From assembly GCA_019753235.1 (NCBI GenBank), contig JAIELF010000032.1:1-64000 (forward strand): DNA of 64,000 bases, read 5' to 3'. Under the pieces are notes generated by a model. It worked only from the letters and a program-made list of their open reading frames with translations, did not search any database and was not told the origin of the DNA. Positions within the stretch are counted from its first letter, which is position 1. Every line of letters begins with the position of its first letter. Of this stretch, positions 26,217-35,900 are shown in pieces. This stretch comes from a bacterium. Lineage in GTDB: Bacteria; Planctomycetota; Planctomycetia; Kolteriales; Kolteriaceae. A program made the translations under genes and the position numbers.

Positions 26217-26677
26217 GAGTTTACTCCCATGCTGGACGAAAGAATCGGCGGCCGACGTCGAAACTCCGACAACGCTAGGGACGCGAATACCAAGCTCCTC
26301 GAACGCCGTTCGAGCGACGAACGGGCGTCTTGGCAGTACCCTGATCCGTGAGCGAGCATGACGGAAGAAGAGGAAATGAAAGGAGGATCGGACGCCGATC
26401 CCGCTTTTATTTTCTCTCCAGGCCCCGAGGACATCGTTCGGCCCGCCTGCTCGGCAGGGAAAACCGTCGACCACATGCCCCGCAACACTATGACAGAAAG
26501 CGGGCGGATCGACAAGCCTTCAGGAGTGGAAAACGTGTCATTTCTCGCCTCATCGAAGATTGAGCCCCATCTCACCAGAACGCCACAAAGCATTATTATA
26601 AAATGCCTTACAGAGCATGATTGCCTTCGACACCGGTTCCAAAGCGTCAAGCCTTCCCCCAGTCGGGGTCGTGGACA
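26217..26677. other. Divergent intergenic region, no gene seen
   Basis: These 461 bases separate rnc (minus) from the membrane protein (plus). A plus-strand frame at 26358-26681 and a minus-strand frame at 26213-26773 lack ribosome sites and family-like sequence. The only structural signal is the terminator-like hairpin at 26385-26413, listed separately. No clear promoter was found. Confidence 0.5.
26385..26413 (+). terminator. Terminator-like hairpin in the rnc upstream region
   Basis: GGATCGG (26385-26391) and CCGATCC (26395-26401) form a perfect 7-bp stem with a three-base loop, followed after CGC by TTTTATTTT. The orientation is plus, but no plus-strand gene is visible just before it. 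It may end a small unseen RNA or act in a leader. Confidence 0.4.
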
Positions 26678-29095
26678 ATGAACAGCAGATGGATTCTTTC
26701 GGAGCAGCTTCTCCGGGGCGCCTTTCTGGGTTTGGTCCTCGGTGGGAGCACGTGGATTACTCAGTACGATCAATCGGTGTGCGCCATGCTGGCGACCGCC
26801 CTTCCGATATTCTTCGGGCTCGCGGTCTGCATGATCCGCCGAGGGAACCAGCCTCTATTTTCCATCGCGGGCTTGTTGCTCGCGATGATCGACGCGCCGG
26901 TTCTGATGCACGTTTTGGTGCCGGTCGGCATACTGGCCGGCATGTGGTGGATCGGCATGCCGCCGACCATGGCGCTCGCGTCTTTGGCTTTCGGATCGCT
27001 GGTGGGGGGGGCGATTTATTCTGTTTACCGCCTGCGCTCGGCAACGATTCGTCGGTGGGGGATGTTCCTCTTTCTTGCGATCTCAGTTGGTTTTGGAATG
27101 TCCGCTGCCGGCTTCGGTTGGGTGGACTTTGGTTCCCTGGAGCGACCGGCGGGTCTCTTTCTCCTTTTCGCCAGCGGAATGATGTACCTCCTTCTGTTTG
27201 CGGGCCGATCCGAAGAGGCCGAGCTGGATATCGGGATCGTGGCCCTGTTGCTTGCGTTGGGTTTGGCGGCATGCCTCGTCTCGCGGACGGGTCGAGGGAT
27301 TGTCGTCCTGGGCCCTGTCGCTCTCTACGCGCTCTACTGCGAATGGGCGCGTCGAAAGATGATCGTCTTCAAGCATGTCGTGCGAGGAATCGGTCACGAA
27401 CAGAATCGGCATTGGCCCGAAGCATTGATCGAGTATCGATTGGCGTTGATGGCCGACCCGCGATCATCGGCTTCTTCCGCGGGAAGTTGGCGAGTCCATC
27501 AGCTTATCGACATTGATCAGATCGGTGGGAACAACACACTCCTTTCGTTGATCGATACGACGGCCTGTTTGGATCGCGCGAATCACCTTGTTTCCGCGTC
27601 CGATCGAAGTGACAAGACTCGCCTTGAAACAGAGCGACTGCTAGACCTCATCGATCGATGCGACAAGACGCGCGTTTGGCAAACTCGATCGGTTCGCCTT
27701 AAACTCCTGTCGAAAGAGGGACTCTTGGACGAAGCCATCTCCCTGGCACGCCCGATCCGAAACTTGACGACGGACGATTTTGCAAGCCTTTCCTCGGCAG
27801 AGTTGACCGCGGTCCAAGCCATCTGGGAGATGTCTCGGCAAGATCCACTTTTATTGAGTCGAAGCGAAGAGCTTCTTCGCGAGGGTGGTACGGCGTCGTT
27901 TCTTTCCTTGATGGAATGGCTGATCGAAAAGAAGATTCGAAACGAGGGGTCTCTTGCTCATCGCCCCTTCTTGTACCGAAAACTGAGGCGATCCGACTAC
28001 GAACAGGCTCGGGCGACCCCGCACAAGGAACGCTTTCCGAAGCTTGACTTACCCAGTCTTCTCGAAGCGGCTCGTTCGCTTGGTGCCGAGCCTGAGTCCG
28101 GGCTGTTGGGAGTCGAGTTGTTTGAAATCGCGGCAAGTGAGAACCCGGCTGGCGCACTACTCTATTGGATGGAAGCAGCCGAGATTGCTGACCGCGCGGA
28201 TCTGGGGACGGCCGTCAAACTTCGCCGGCAAATCCACGACGTCGGACTATCGCGTGGCGTGGCGTCTCTTGCATCTGATCAACGGCAAGCGTTCGACCGC
28301 GCGATCAAGCACTTAGCTCAACAGGCCGAATCGATCGGCGATGCGGCCGAGAGCGTTCGGCTTTGGGAGCTTTATGCCGGCAGTTCATCGAGTGGTCTGC
28401 AGACGCGCGAGAAGCTCTTTCGCCTGTATGAACAACAGGGCGATTCTTTGGCCGCCATTCGGCAAGTCGAGGCGATTCTCCTTTTTGATCTCTCTCCGCG
28501 GGAGCGATCTCCATGGATCGAAACTCGGAATCGTCTCTATGCCGAGCTCGATCCGGCAGGACTGGCTGCGCGGGCACAAGAGTCTCAGGCATTCTTTCAG
28601 TTTCGCTACTGCACTCGACGCGCGATGCAACTTCTCGAACGCGGGGCCTCCGAGAATGAGATCTCGCATTATCTTCAACTGGCCGAGCTTGGCCCCATCG
28701 GCGAACTGCGACTGGTGAACTATGTCCTGGGGCGAATGCATGCTCGGGCTGGACGCGTGATCGAGGCCGCCGACTGTTTCGAAGCGTGTTGCAAAGACCC
28801 GCTCCCGGCGTCGGCCGATGAGGAAGAATCGCTGGCGTATCATCGTGCCTGTCGGCTGTTGGGAGAAATCTGCGTGGAACAGATAGACCAGCCTCGGCGC
28901 GGTATCCCGTACTTGCTGCTCTTCAAAGATCATGTTGAAAGCGGGGCCGAGACCCTGTTCCTACTGGGGCGAGGTTACGAGAAACTTGGGGATGTCGCGC
29001 GTGCCCGGAAGTGGTACGACATGGTCAGTGTCTATTCGAGCCATCCCAAAGTGGCCGAGGCCAAGGCCGCTCTCGATCGATTGGCACACTCGTAA
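26678..29095 (+). CDS. Large membrane protein with C-terminal TPR-like region
   Basis: The first 210 residues form about six or seven hydrophobic membrane segments (for example ILAGMWWIGMPPTMALASLAFG). The remaining 590 residues are soluble and helical, rich in Leu/Ala/Glu/Arg. Pieces such as LYEQQGDSLAAIRQVEAILL and LFLLGRGYEKLGDVARARKWY have the spacing of tetratricopeptide repeats. I recognise no enzymatic motif. The soluble part probably acts as a scaffold at the membrane. The frame opens at a TTG at 26621, but the ATG at 26678 gives a cleaner membrane N-terminus (805 residues). It is convergent with ppk. Confidence 0.7.
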   Translation: MNSRWILSEQLLRGAFLGLVLGGSTWITQYDQSVCAMLATALPIFFGLAVCMIRRGNQPLFSIAGLLLAMIDAPVLMHVLVPVGILAGMWWIGMPPTMALASLAFGSLVGGAIYSVYRLRSATIRRWGMFLFLAISVGFGMSAAGFGWVDFGSLERPAGLFLLFASGMMYLLLFAGRSEEAELDIGIVALLLALGLAACLVSRTGRGIVVLGPVALYALYCEWARRKMIVFKHVVRGIGHEQNRHWPEALIEYRLALMADPRSSASSAGSWRVHQLIDIDQIGGNNTLLSLIDTTACLDRANHLVSASDRSDKTRLETERLLDLIDRCDKTRVWQTRSVRLKLLSKEGLLDEAISLARPIRNLTTDDFASLSSAELTAVQAIWEMSRQDPLLLSRSEELLREGGTASFLSLMEWLIEKKIRNEGSLAHRPFLYRKLRRSDYEQARATPHKERFPKLDLPSLLEAARSLGAEPESGLLGVELFEIAASENPAGALLYWMEAAEIADRADLGTAVKLRRQIHDVGLSRGVASLASDQRQAFDRAIKHLAQQAESIGDAAESVRLWELYAGSSSSGLQTREKLFRLYEQQGDSLAAIRQVEAILLFDLSPRERSPWIETRNRLYAELDPAGLAARAQESQAFFQFRYCTRRAMQLLERGASENEISHYLQLAELGPIGELRLVNYVLGRMHARAGRVIEAADCFEACCKDPLPASADEEESLAYHRACRLLGEICVEQIDQPRRGIPYLLLFKDHVESGAETLFLLGRGYEKLGDVARARKWYDMVSVYSSHPKVAEAKAALDRLAHS

Positions 29096-29104
29096 CACGT
29101 CGGC

Positions 29105-31315
29105 TCACTTCTTACCGGTCGCGGTCGGCTCTTTCTCTGGCGGCTCGGCTCGGTCGGCCGAGAGTTCAGATTCGATCAGCAGCGATTCAAAATCCTCGAG
29201 CACCATCGGTCTTTTGCGCCTTCCTGCCAGGACGGGCATATCGCCGAACTGCAGGAAGTGCTTTTGGCTTCGCATCGGCGTTTCGTTTGGCTTGCGCGTG
29301 ATTCTTCGCCAAGAGCCGTCCGGCAACAGAATTCGGCATTTGACGTTGTCGGCCAGTGATACTGCCAGGATCTGCATGCAGCGAGCCCGAAGACGATCAT
29401 CCTCGATGGGAAAGACAACCTCGATGCGCCGTCGAAGATTCCGGTCCATCCAGTCGGCTGAGCCCGCGAAAATCTCAGGCTGGCCTTTGTTGCCGAAATA
29501 GTAGAGGCGCGAGTGTTCGAGAAAGCGATCGACGATCGAAATGACTCGAATCGATTCGCTGATTCCGCGAACGCCCGGTCGCAAGGCACAGATACCTCGA
29601 CAGATGAGATCGATTTTGCAACCTGCTTGGCTGGCTTCGTAGAGAGCCTGGATCACCGACGGTTCGAGAACGGCGTTCACCTTCGCGACGATCCGCCCCT
29701 GCTCGCCGAGAAGTCCTTCATCACGAATACGATCGAGCAGAAAAAGTCTTAGACCGCTCGGCGCGACTTTGAGACGCTTCCACTGAGGCAGATCCGAAAA
29801 ACCTGTCAGATAATTGAAAAGGACGCTGACATCGTCGGCAATCTGCGGGTCGCACGTCAGAAGGCCCAAATCGGTGTAGACGCGAGCCGTGTCAGGGTTG
29901 TAGTTGCCCGTCGCCAGGTGAACGTAACGGCGAAGTGTCTCTTCTTCTCGTCGAACAACCAGCGATACCTTGCAATGCGTCTTCACCCCAACGAATCCGA
30001 AGACGACGTGAACGCCTGATCGTTCGAGCATTCTCGCCCAGGCGATATTCTTCTCTTCATCAAGCCGAGCTTGCAACTCGACCAGCGCCGTCACCTGCTT
30101 GCCGTTCTCGGCGGCCCGCTGAAGCGAACGAATGATCGGCGAATCGGCACTGGTTCTGTAAAGCGTCTGCTTGATGGCCAATACGTCAGGGTCATCAGCC
30201 GCCTGGGCAACAAAATCAACCACCGGCTTGAATGATTCGTAGGGATGATGCAGCAGAATATCTTGCTGGCGAATCGCTGCCCAGATGTTCCGGGCGTTCT
30301 GCAACATTGGTTCGACGTGCGGCACAAAATCGGGGTAACGAAGCGTGTTGTATCCCGGCAAGGAAAGAATCTGCGACAAGCCGGTCAGATCGATCATCCC
30401 AGGAACTTCGTAAACATCGCTCATTTCCAGATCGACCGCATCGCGCAGCTCATCGATTAATTCCGGCGCGGTCCCGATCTCGATTTCCAGCCGAGTCGCA
30501 GCCCCGTGCCGACGTTCGCGCACTTGCCGTTCAATCGTCTCGGCCAAATCCTTGATCTCTTCGTAGTCGTCCAGATCCAGGTCGCTATCTCGCGTGATTC
30601 GAAAGACGGTACTGTCGAGAATCTTCATGCCCGGAAAAAGATCGCGAAGATGACGACGAATAATCTGTTCCAACGGAAACAGGCGGTGCCCAGTACCATC
30701 ACTGGGAAGGATCGCCATCCGCGCTAAGACGGCGGGGACTTGAACGAACGCCAGGCGAATCTGCTTCTCGTTCGGCCGGCGCAGACGAATGGCAAGATTG
30801 ATCGATCGCTGAAGCAAGTGTGGAAAAGGATGGCTTGGATCAACCGCCAAAGGCGTCAAGACCATGAATATTCGGCGATGAAAGAAGTCGTCGAGATGCT
30901 GCAAATCCCCTTCGGAAAGATCCTCCGGCCGAAGGATTCGTATGCCGTGATCCGCAAGCGGCGGAAGGATTTCTTCTTCGAGGCAAGCCACCGCACGAAG
31001 AAATAGATCATGCACCGATTGGCTGATGCGGTCGAGTTGTTCTCGCGGCAACATTCGGTCGGCACTGGAGGTCGTCAGGATGTCCTGGGCGATCTTCTCT
31101 TTTAAGTTCGCCACGCGAACCATGAAAAACTCGTCGAGGTTGGATCCGAAAATCGAGATGAATTTGAGCCGTTCAAGAAGCGGAACGGTGTTGTCCTCGG
31201 CCTCTTCCAGCACGCGACGATTGAACTCGATCCAGCTCAGTTCGCGATTGATGAAAAGTCGCGGGTCAGAGACAACTTCGGGCTCGGCAGGGTTCCGGGC
31301 GGTCACCTTATCCAC
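29105..31315 (-). CDS. ppk1: Polyphosphate kinase 1
   Basis: PPK1 polymerises the gamma phosphate of ATP into polyphosphate and can run in reverse. The four domains are present: an N-terminal helical part (FINRELSWIEFNRRVLEEAE), a head domain, and the two phospholipase D-like domains. The autophosphorylated histidine is H466 in YVHLATGNYNPDTARVYTDL, and the downstream SVLFNYLTGFS and NKGQPEIFAGSADWMDRNL segments are intact. The 736 residues match the family (about 690-740). The start is GTG at 31315. No exopolyphosphatase gene is adjacent. Confidence 0.96.
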   Translation of the reverse strand: MDKVTARNPAEPEVVSDPRLFINRELSWIEFNRRVLEEAEDNTVPLLERLKFISIFGSNLDEFFMVRVANLKEKIAQDILTTSSADRMLPREQLDRISQSVHDLFLRAVACLEEEILPPLADHGIRILRPEDLSEGDLQHLDDFFHRRIFMVLTPLAVDPSHPFPHLLQRSINLAIRLRRPNEKQIRLAFVQVPAVLARMAILPSDGTGHRLFPLEQIIRRHLRDLFPGMKILDSTVFRITRDSDLDLDDYEEIKDLAETIERQVRERRHGAATRLEIEIGTAPELIDELRDAVDLEMSDVYEVPGMIDLTGLSQILSLPGYNTLRYPDFVPHVEPMLQNARNIWAAIRQQDILLHHPYESFKPVVDFVAQAADDPDVLAIKQTLYRTSADSPIIRSLQRAAENGKQVTALVELQARLDEEKNIAWARMLERSGVHVVFGFVGVKTHCKVSLVVRREEETLRRYVHLATGNYNPDTARVYTDLGLLTCDPQIADDVSVLFNYLTGFSDLPQWKRLKVAPSGLRLFLLDRIRDEGLLGEQGRIVAKVNAVLEPSVIQALYEASQAGCKIDLICRGICALRPGVRGISESIRVISIVDRFLEHSRLYYFGNKGQPEIFAGSADWMDRNLRRRIEVVFPIEDDRLRARCMQILAVSLADNVKCRILLPDGSWRRITRKPNETPMRSQKHFLQFGDMPVLAGRRKRPMVLEDFESLLIESELSADRAEPPEKEPTATGKK

Positions 31316-31535
31316 CGAACGTCCTCCGCCGATGTCGGCCCTGGTCCCACGAACTCGCCTCCTCCCCTCGATCTCATCGATCGATGACGGTAAGGGCTAT
31401 ACCCCGGTATTTTACCCTGCGGCGTCAGAGGTCGGCGAAACGATCGAGGAAAATCAGACCGGAAGACCCCGCTGACACAGAGGCGGCGGCAGGAAATCCC
31501 CCTCAAATGGTCCAGGAGGAAGGAACAAACGGGAG

Positions 31536-32324
31536 CTAAACCAGGACTTTCCCAAAATGGCCAACGGCCGTCCGGAAGAGACGCAAACCATCCCCCTCGG
31601 GGGGCTGTGTCCTTCGGCGAGTCCAGCGGGGATGCTGAAACGGTGAAATGTGCCTTTCCGGGTGCGGCATCAAAGCGAAAACTTGCCCGCTTTCGTCACA
31701 GACCCCTGCGACATCCCCGAGCGCCCCGTTGGGATTGATCGGGAACGGGCCAGGCTCTCCGTTTTCATCGACATACCGGGCGACAATGCGGTGGTCCGCG
31801 TCGAGCGAGCCGATCATGTTCGGATCGGAAACCAAAAACCGACCCTCGGCATGCGCGATCGGCAAGGTGATGATTTCGTTCTTCGCGACGAATGCACATC
31901 GCCCCGCGGTCATCTTCAAATGAACCCAGCGAGCTTCAAAGCGACCCTGCTGATTGAAGGCGAGCGTCGCAGGAATCTTCCCTGTCGAATTCGGTTCGAC
32001 CAAAAGACCGGTCTGAAGCAGAATTTGAAAGCCGTTACAGATGCCGAGAATCAATCCGCCGCGATCGCGAAAAGAAAAGAAAGCGTCAGCAAGTTTCGTC
32101 TTAATGATCGTGGAATAGATTCGTCCGGCCGCGATGTCGTCGCCGAAACTAAAGCCCCCTGGGAAACAAACAATCTGAAAGTCGTCGAGCAACGAGGGAT
32201 CTTCGACCAACCGACGAAAATGCAAACGATCCGTTTTTCCACCGGCTTGATCGAAGGCGAACGCCGTCTCTTCGTCGCAATTGGTTCCGGGAGCCCTTAA
32301 GACTAAAACGCGCGGCTTCGACAT
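31536..32324 (-). CDS. purQ: PurQ, glutaminase subunit of FGAM synthase
   Basis: PurQ supplies ammonia from glutamine to PurL in purine synthesis. The class I amidotransferase motifs are clear: LRAPGTNCDEETAFAF at the start, CFPGGFSFGDD, the nucleophile C96 in LILGICNGFQIL and FALMPHPERH for the His/Glu. The 262-residue length is normal for the stand-alone bacterial form. It lies 33 bp downstream of the ferredoxin gene on the same strand; purL and purS are not in the window. Confidence 0.96.
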   Translation of the reverse strand: MSKPRVLVLRAPGTNCDEETAFAFDQAGGKTDRLHFRRLVEDPSLLDDFQIVCFPGGFSFGDDIAAGRIYSTIIKTKLADAFFSFRDRGGLILGICNGFQILLQTGLLVEPNSTGKIPATLAFNQQGRFEARWVHLKMTAGRCAFVAKNEIITLPIAHAEGRFLVSDPNMIGSLDADHRIVARYVDENGEPGPFPINPNGALGDVAGVCDESGQVFALMPHPERHISPFQHPRWTRRRTQPPEGDGLRLFRTAVGHFGKVLV

Positions 32325-32357
32325 GGAACGATTCGTACCTCCTAGGCTTACAGCAGT

Positions 32358-32771
32358 TTAGTCGCCGTGCCCTTCTTTGACGAGGTTGCGATTCCAAGAG
32401 GGGATTTCCACAACAAGATTCTTCGAGCCGTTCGGGACACACTGGCAGGCCAGTCGGCTCGTGATCTCGATGCCGCGTGCTTCGTCGAGCATGTCCTCTT
32501 CATCGTCGGTCGATGAGTTGCAGCTTTCGAGCCCCTCGCGAACATATACATGACAGGTGGAACAAGCACATACTCCGCCACAGGCGTGATCGATCGCCAC
32601 GCCGGCCTCTTCTGCAAGGTCCAATAAACACCCAGGCAAGCCATCTCGGCCGTAAGGGAGATCCGCCGGGTCAACCTCCAGCGTCACGTTCTCGGGCAAG
32701 AAGGTGATCTTGAATTTCTGGGTCGCCATCGGAGCATCGGCCGGCTTGATGTAGGGGTTCTCTCCGCCCAT
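32358..32771 (-). CDS. Plant/adrenodoxin-type [2Fe-2S] ferredoxin
   Basis: A 137-residue ferredoxin with the ligand pattern C-x5-C-x2-C...C in HACGGVCACSTCHVYVREG and RLACQC; an additional Cys sits inside the first loop. The fold resembles adrenodoxin/Isc-type ferredoxins that pass single electrons to oxidoreductases or Fe-S assembly. The ATG at 32771 is preceded by GAGGAAG about nine bases upstream; the ATG at 32729 (MATQKFKITF) is an alternative. It lies downstream of the giant radical SAM gene on the same strand, separated by 178 bp that contain an inverted repeat, so it could donate electrons to that enzyme; this is inference. Confidence 0.9.
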   Translation of the reverse strand: MGGENPYIKPADAPMATQKFKITFLPENVTLEVDPADLPYGRDGLPGCLLDLAEEAGVAIDHACGGVCACSTCHVYVREGLESCNSSTDDEEDMLDEARGIEITSRLACQCVPNGSKNLVVEIPSWNRNLVKEGHGD

Positions 32772-32886
32772 CGAAAGCTTCTTCCTCACTCCACGAATCG
32801 TTGGATCGCAAGCAGTCCATGGCCCGGGCACCTAGGCCCCGACCCGGCGAAACTCATTCTAGGCAAATCTCTCGCTTGGCAAGAGG

Positions 32887-32913
32887 ATAATAGTACTTGT
32901 CCAATACTATTAT
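32887..32913. repeat. AT-rich perfect inverted repeat upstream of the ferredoxin gene
   Basis: ATAATAGTA (32887-32895) and TACTATTAT (32905-32913) are exact reverse complements separated by nine bases. The patch is strikingly AT-rich for this genome and lies about 115 bp before the ferredoxin start and 37 bp after the radical SAM stop. There is no T-tract, so it reads more like an operator or RNA stem than a terminator. Confidence 0.55.
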
Positions 32914-32949
32914 GTAAGCCATTTGCTGAAAAAGATTTAAGAGACAGTT

Positions 32950-35900
32950 CTACTTGTATTGCTCCACTTGAATGGCGAGTTTCTCCACCGAAGCAACGCG
33001 AAAGTTTGCTCGATAAGTTGGGACGGCCCGCCGGCGGAGGCGACGAGCCTCGGCCCCTTGTGGCTTGACGGAGAGAACCTCGTCGATCTGATCGATCGCG
33101 TGGCCCGGCTCGGCTTGCCAAGCCCGCTTGGCTTGATCGGGCCCGAAGCCGGCCAGCGCACGAACCTCGTCGATAGTCTTGCCCAGGCATTGTTCGGTCG
33201 AGAGCCCCAAACTCGATGGATCAGGGTAGACCTCGATCACCTGGCCGTCGGCATCCAAGCCCAGCGACACGACAGGCCCGACGCACGGCCAAGAGACAAG
33301 CATCGCCTCGACGTCCATCATCTCCTTGCTCATTCGGTACCAAGGAAGGGTCCGCTGCGCTACCCAGCGCACCATCACCGGCTCGTCTGCTGCGGAGGCA
33401 ACCCTTGGGATGCGAATCGAAGAAATCTGTTGTGGACCGCTCGGCCCGATCCGTTCGAGCGCTTCGTCCAGATCCAGCGGGTTCATTCGCCAATGCAAGT
33501 ACGAAATGGGCGCAGAAGGATTCTCTTTCACAACCTGGTCGAACGATTGCCCCAGAAGATCTGACGGGTTCGCCAGCGGTGAAGAGTCCCCCTCGATCGA
33601 GATGATTTCGCCCCAAGGCTTCTCGACCAGCGCGATCCATTCCTGGCTGTCGACCAACTCGCCAGTTCGCTGCCGGGCCTCTTGCTCTATCTGCATCGAT
33701 CGTTCGGGATCGACAGTGGTGCCGACGAGGAGCATCGTCGTACCGAGACAACGACCCTCGGCATCGATCGTGGGAACTTTGCTCGAGCGGACGTACGTCC
33801 ATCGCCCGGGCCGAGAGTGCTCGCGCGTGATCGCGATTTCGCCGGGCTTCTCGATCCATTGCCGATAGTGACATTTCCCCAGCCGAGCGGCGAGTCTTCC
33901 TTCGATGTCGTCAAGCGAGATTCCTCGCCAATCCGTGGAAGGAATGCCAAGCCAATCGCCCGTCCCCGTCAGGTGAACCTGTTTACCTTGACGATCGAAG
34001 GTGACTTCGATCAATTCCGCGGACGACCCCAGCAACAGGGTCGCGTCTTTCATCGATTGGCGAACATCCTCGACGGATGATTTCTGGAGCGTGGTCGACG
34101 CGATCAAGCATGTGCGACCTTGGTAATGGCCACCGGCATTGAAGTTTGGAACCGCGATCATTCGGAACTGATGATAGCCATCGTCCGCGAGAGCATCGAC
34201 TTGCAGATCGAGCCGCTGGCTGTTGAGATTCCATCGAAAGATGTTGCCGCCACCCCAATGTTTGACGAGCGATTCGGGTACTTGCCAACCCTTCATTCCC
34301 ACGAGCGAATCGACCGGAAAACCTGCCAATACGTCGCTGTCACCATCAAAGCGAACAACCTCATCTGCCCGATTATGCTGCACGCGTACGAGCGCAGAAT
34401 TACCGGCCCATTCCAGCAGCGTCGCCTTGGCTTGATCAGCAATCTCCAGAGCTTTCGGCGGGTCGATCAATCGGTACGAGATATCGCGCTGGTAGCCGAG
34501 ATGTTTCCCTTCGTGATCAAAGCTGGGTCGAGTCATCATCCGGGCCATGAGGATGTCGTGACCGCGGACATGGCAGAAAGAATACATTTCTCGTTCGGGT
34601 GAAACGTCGTCGTGCAAAATCTGCTTTTGGCCCCAGGCTTCGACCGTGGCCCGGTCGAACTCGGCTTCGGTCATGCCGACACGGAGCTTTTCGAGCAGTC
34701 CCAATCCGCCCGTCAGATCGGTTGGCATCTCGATCAAGCGACCTTCGGGGTCGAGCATAAAACGCATCATCGTGCCGGCCCAATCGTCCATGTGCCGGCA
34801 AGAATCCTCCTCTCGGCTCGCAAGCGAGGTTGGTTCCATCCTCAAGAATGCAGAGGCGGCCACCGAACCCGACGGCATTCCAAACTCGTTGAGCTTGGGG
34901 ACCGCGATCACCCGAAGGGCATCGAGTCGACCCGACGGGTGATGGAACAGCACCGCGCGATCGACGTACTCGGCCGTGCGATAGATGGGAATGGTTCGTT
35001 GCGGCCCACGGCGATCGACCAGTTGCCGAACAATCTCCTCGAAGGGCTGGCCGGCGGAATCGGCCGAGGGAACACCGAAAAATGTGTTGTCGGGGCTTTC
35101 AAACGATTGGACCCGGTCATCCTGATCGGCTGAGAAGACGATCGTGTCGGCTCCTGTTCCGACGGCATGGACAAGTCGTGACTTCGCCTTCTCGAACGTC
35201 ATCCGATCAGGGCTTTCCAGGATGGGATTGCGATCGAGGACCACCAATGCCAAGGGCGTCGCAAAGGGAGAACGGGACGACTCCGAAGAGTGTTCGACTC
35301 GACGGCGGATCGCGGTCAGCTGCTCGATCCAAACCCGGCGATTCTTTCGCAACTTAGGGAGATAAATCGACGATTGCTTTTCCAGCGCATCGGCAATGGT
35401 GCTGAGTTCTTCGACGGGTAACGTGTAGAGGGAACAGTGGGGCGGCTCGCGTACGAGATTCACGCAGACTTCGCAGTCCCAATCGTCGCCGAAAAGGAGG
35501 TAATCGCCGAACTCATGCCAATTCTGCCTCATCAAGCAATAGGTCAAGGTGATGTCGGTCTTTCGTTCGCGACAGTATCGATGGAACCGCCGAAAGTTTT
35601 CATTCACGACGTCGAACTTGGCGTTCACGCGAATGCTTTCAACAGTCTTCGCGGTGGTCCCATCCATCGAAATGCAGATCGAGATGGGGAATCGTTCGAG
35701 AACGTTCTCCACCCGGTCGTTCCATTGAGTCCCGTTGGTCGTGACGTTGCAAAGAATGTTGGCTTTCTCTTCATGCATCAAGTCCCACACGCGGAACGAT
35801 TCAGCTGCGAGGAAGGGCTCTCCTCCGAGAAACTTGGCGAATTCCAGATGTTTCAAAAAGGGCCTTAAGTCGTGAAAAAACTGCTCGCTGTACGCCTTGG

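Noticed and set aside
26358-26681. 107-codon plus-strand frame before the membrane protein gene
   Set aside because: There is no Shine-Dalgarno site, the composition is not protein-like, and it runs through a terminator-like hairpin.
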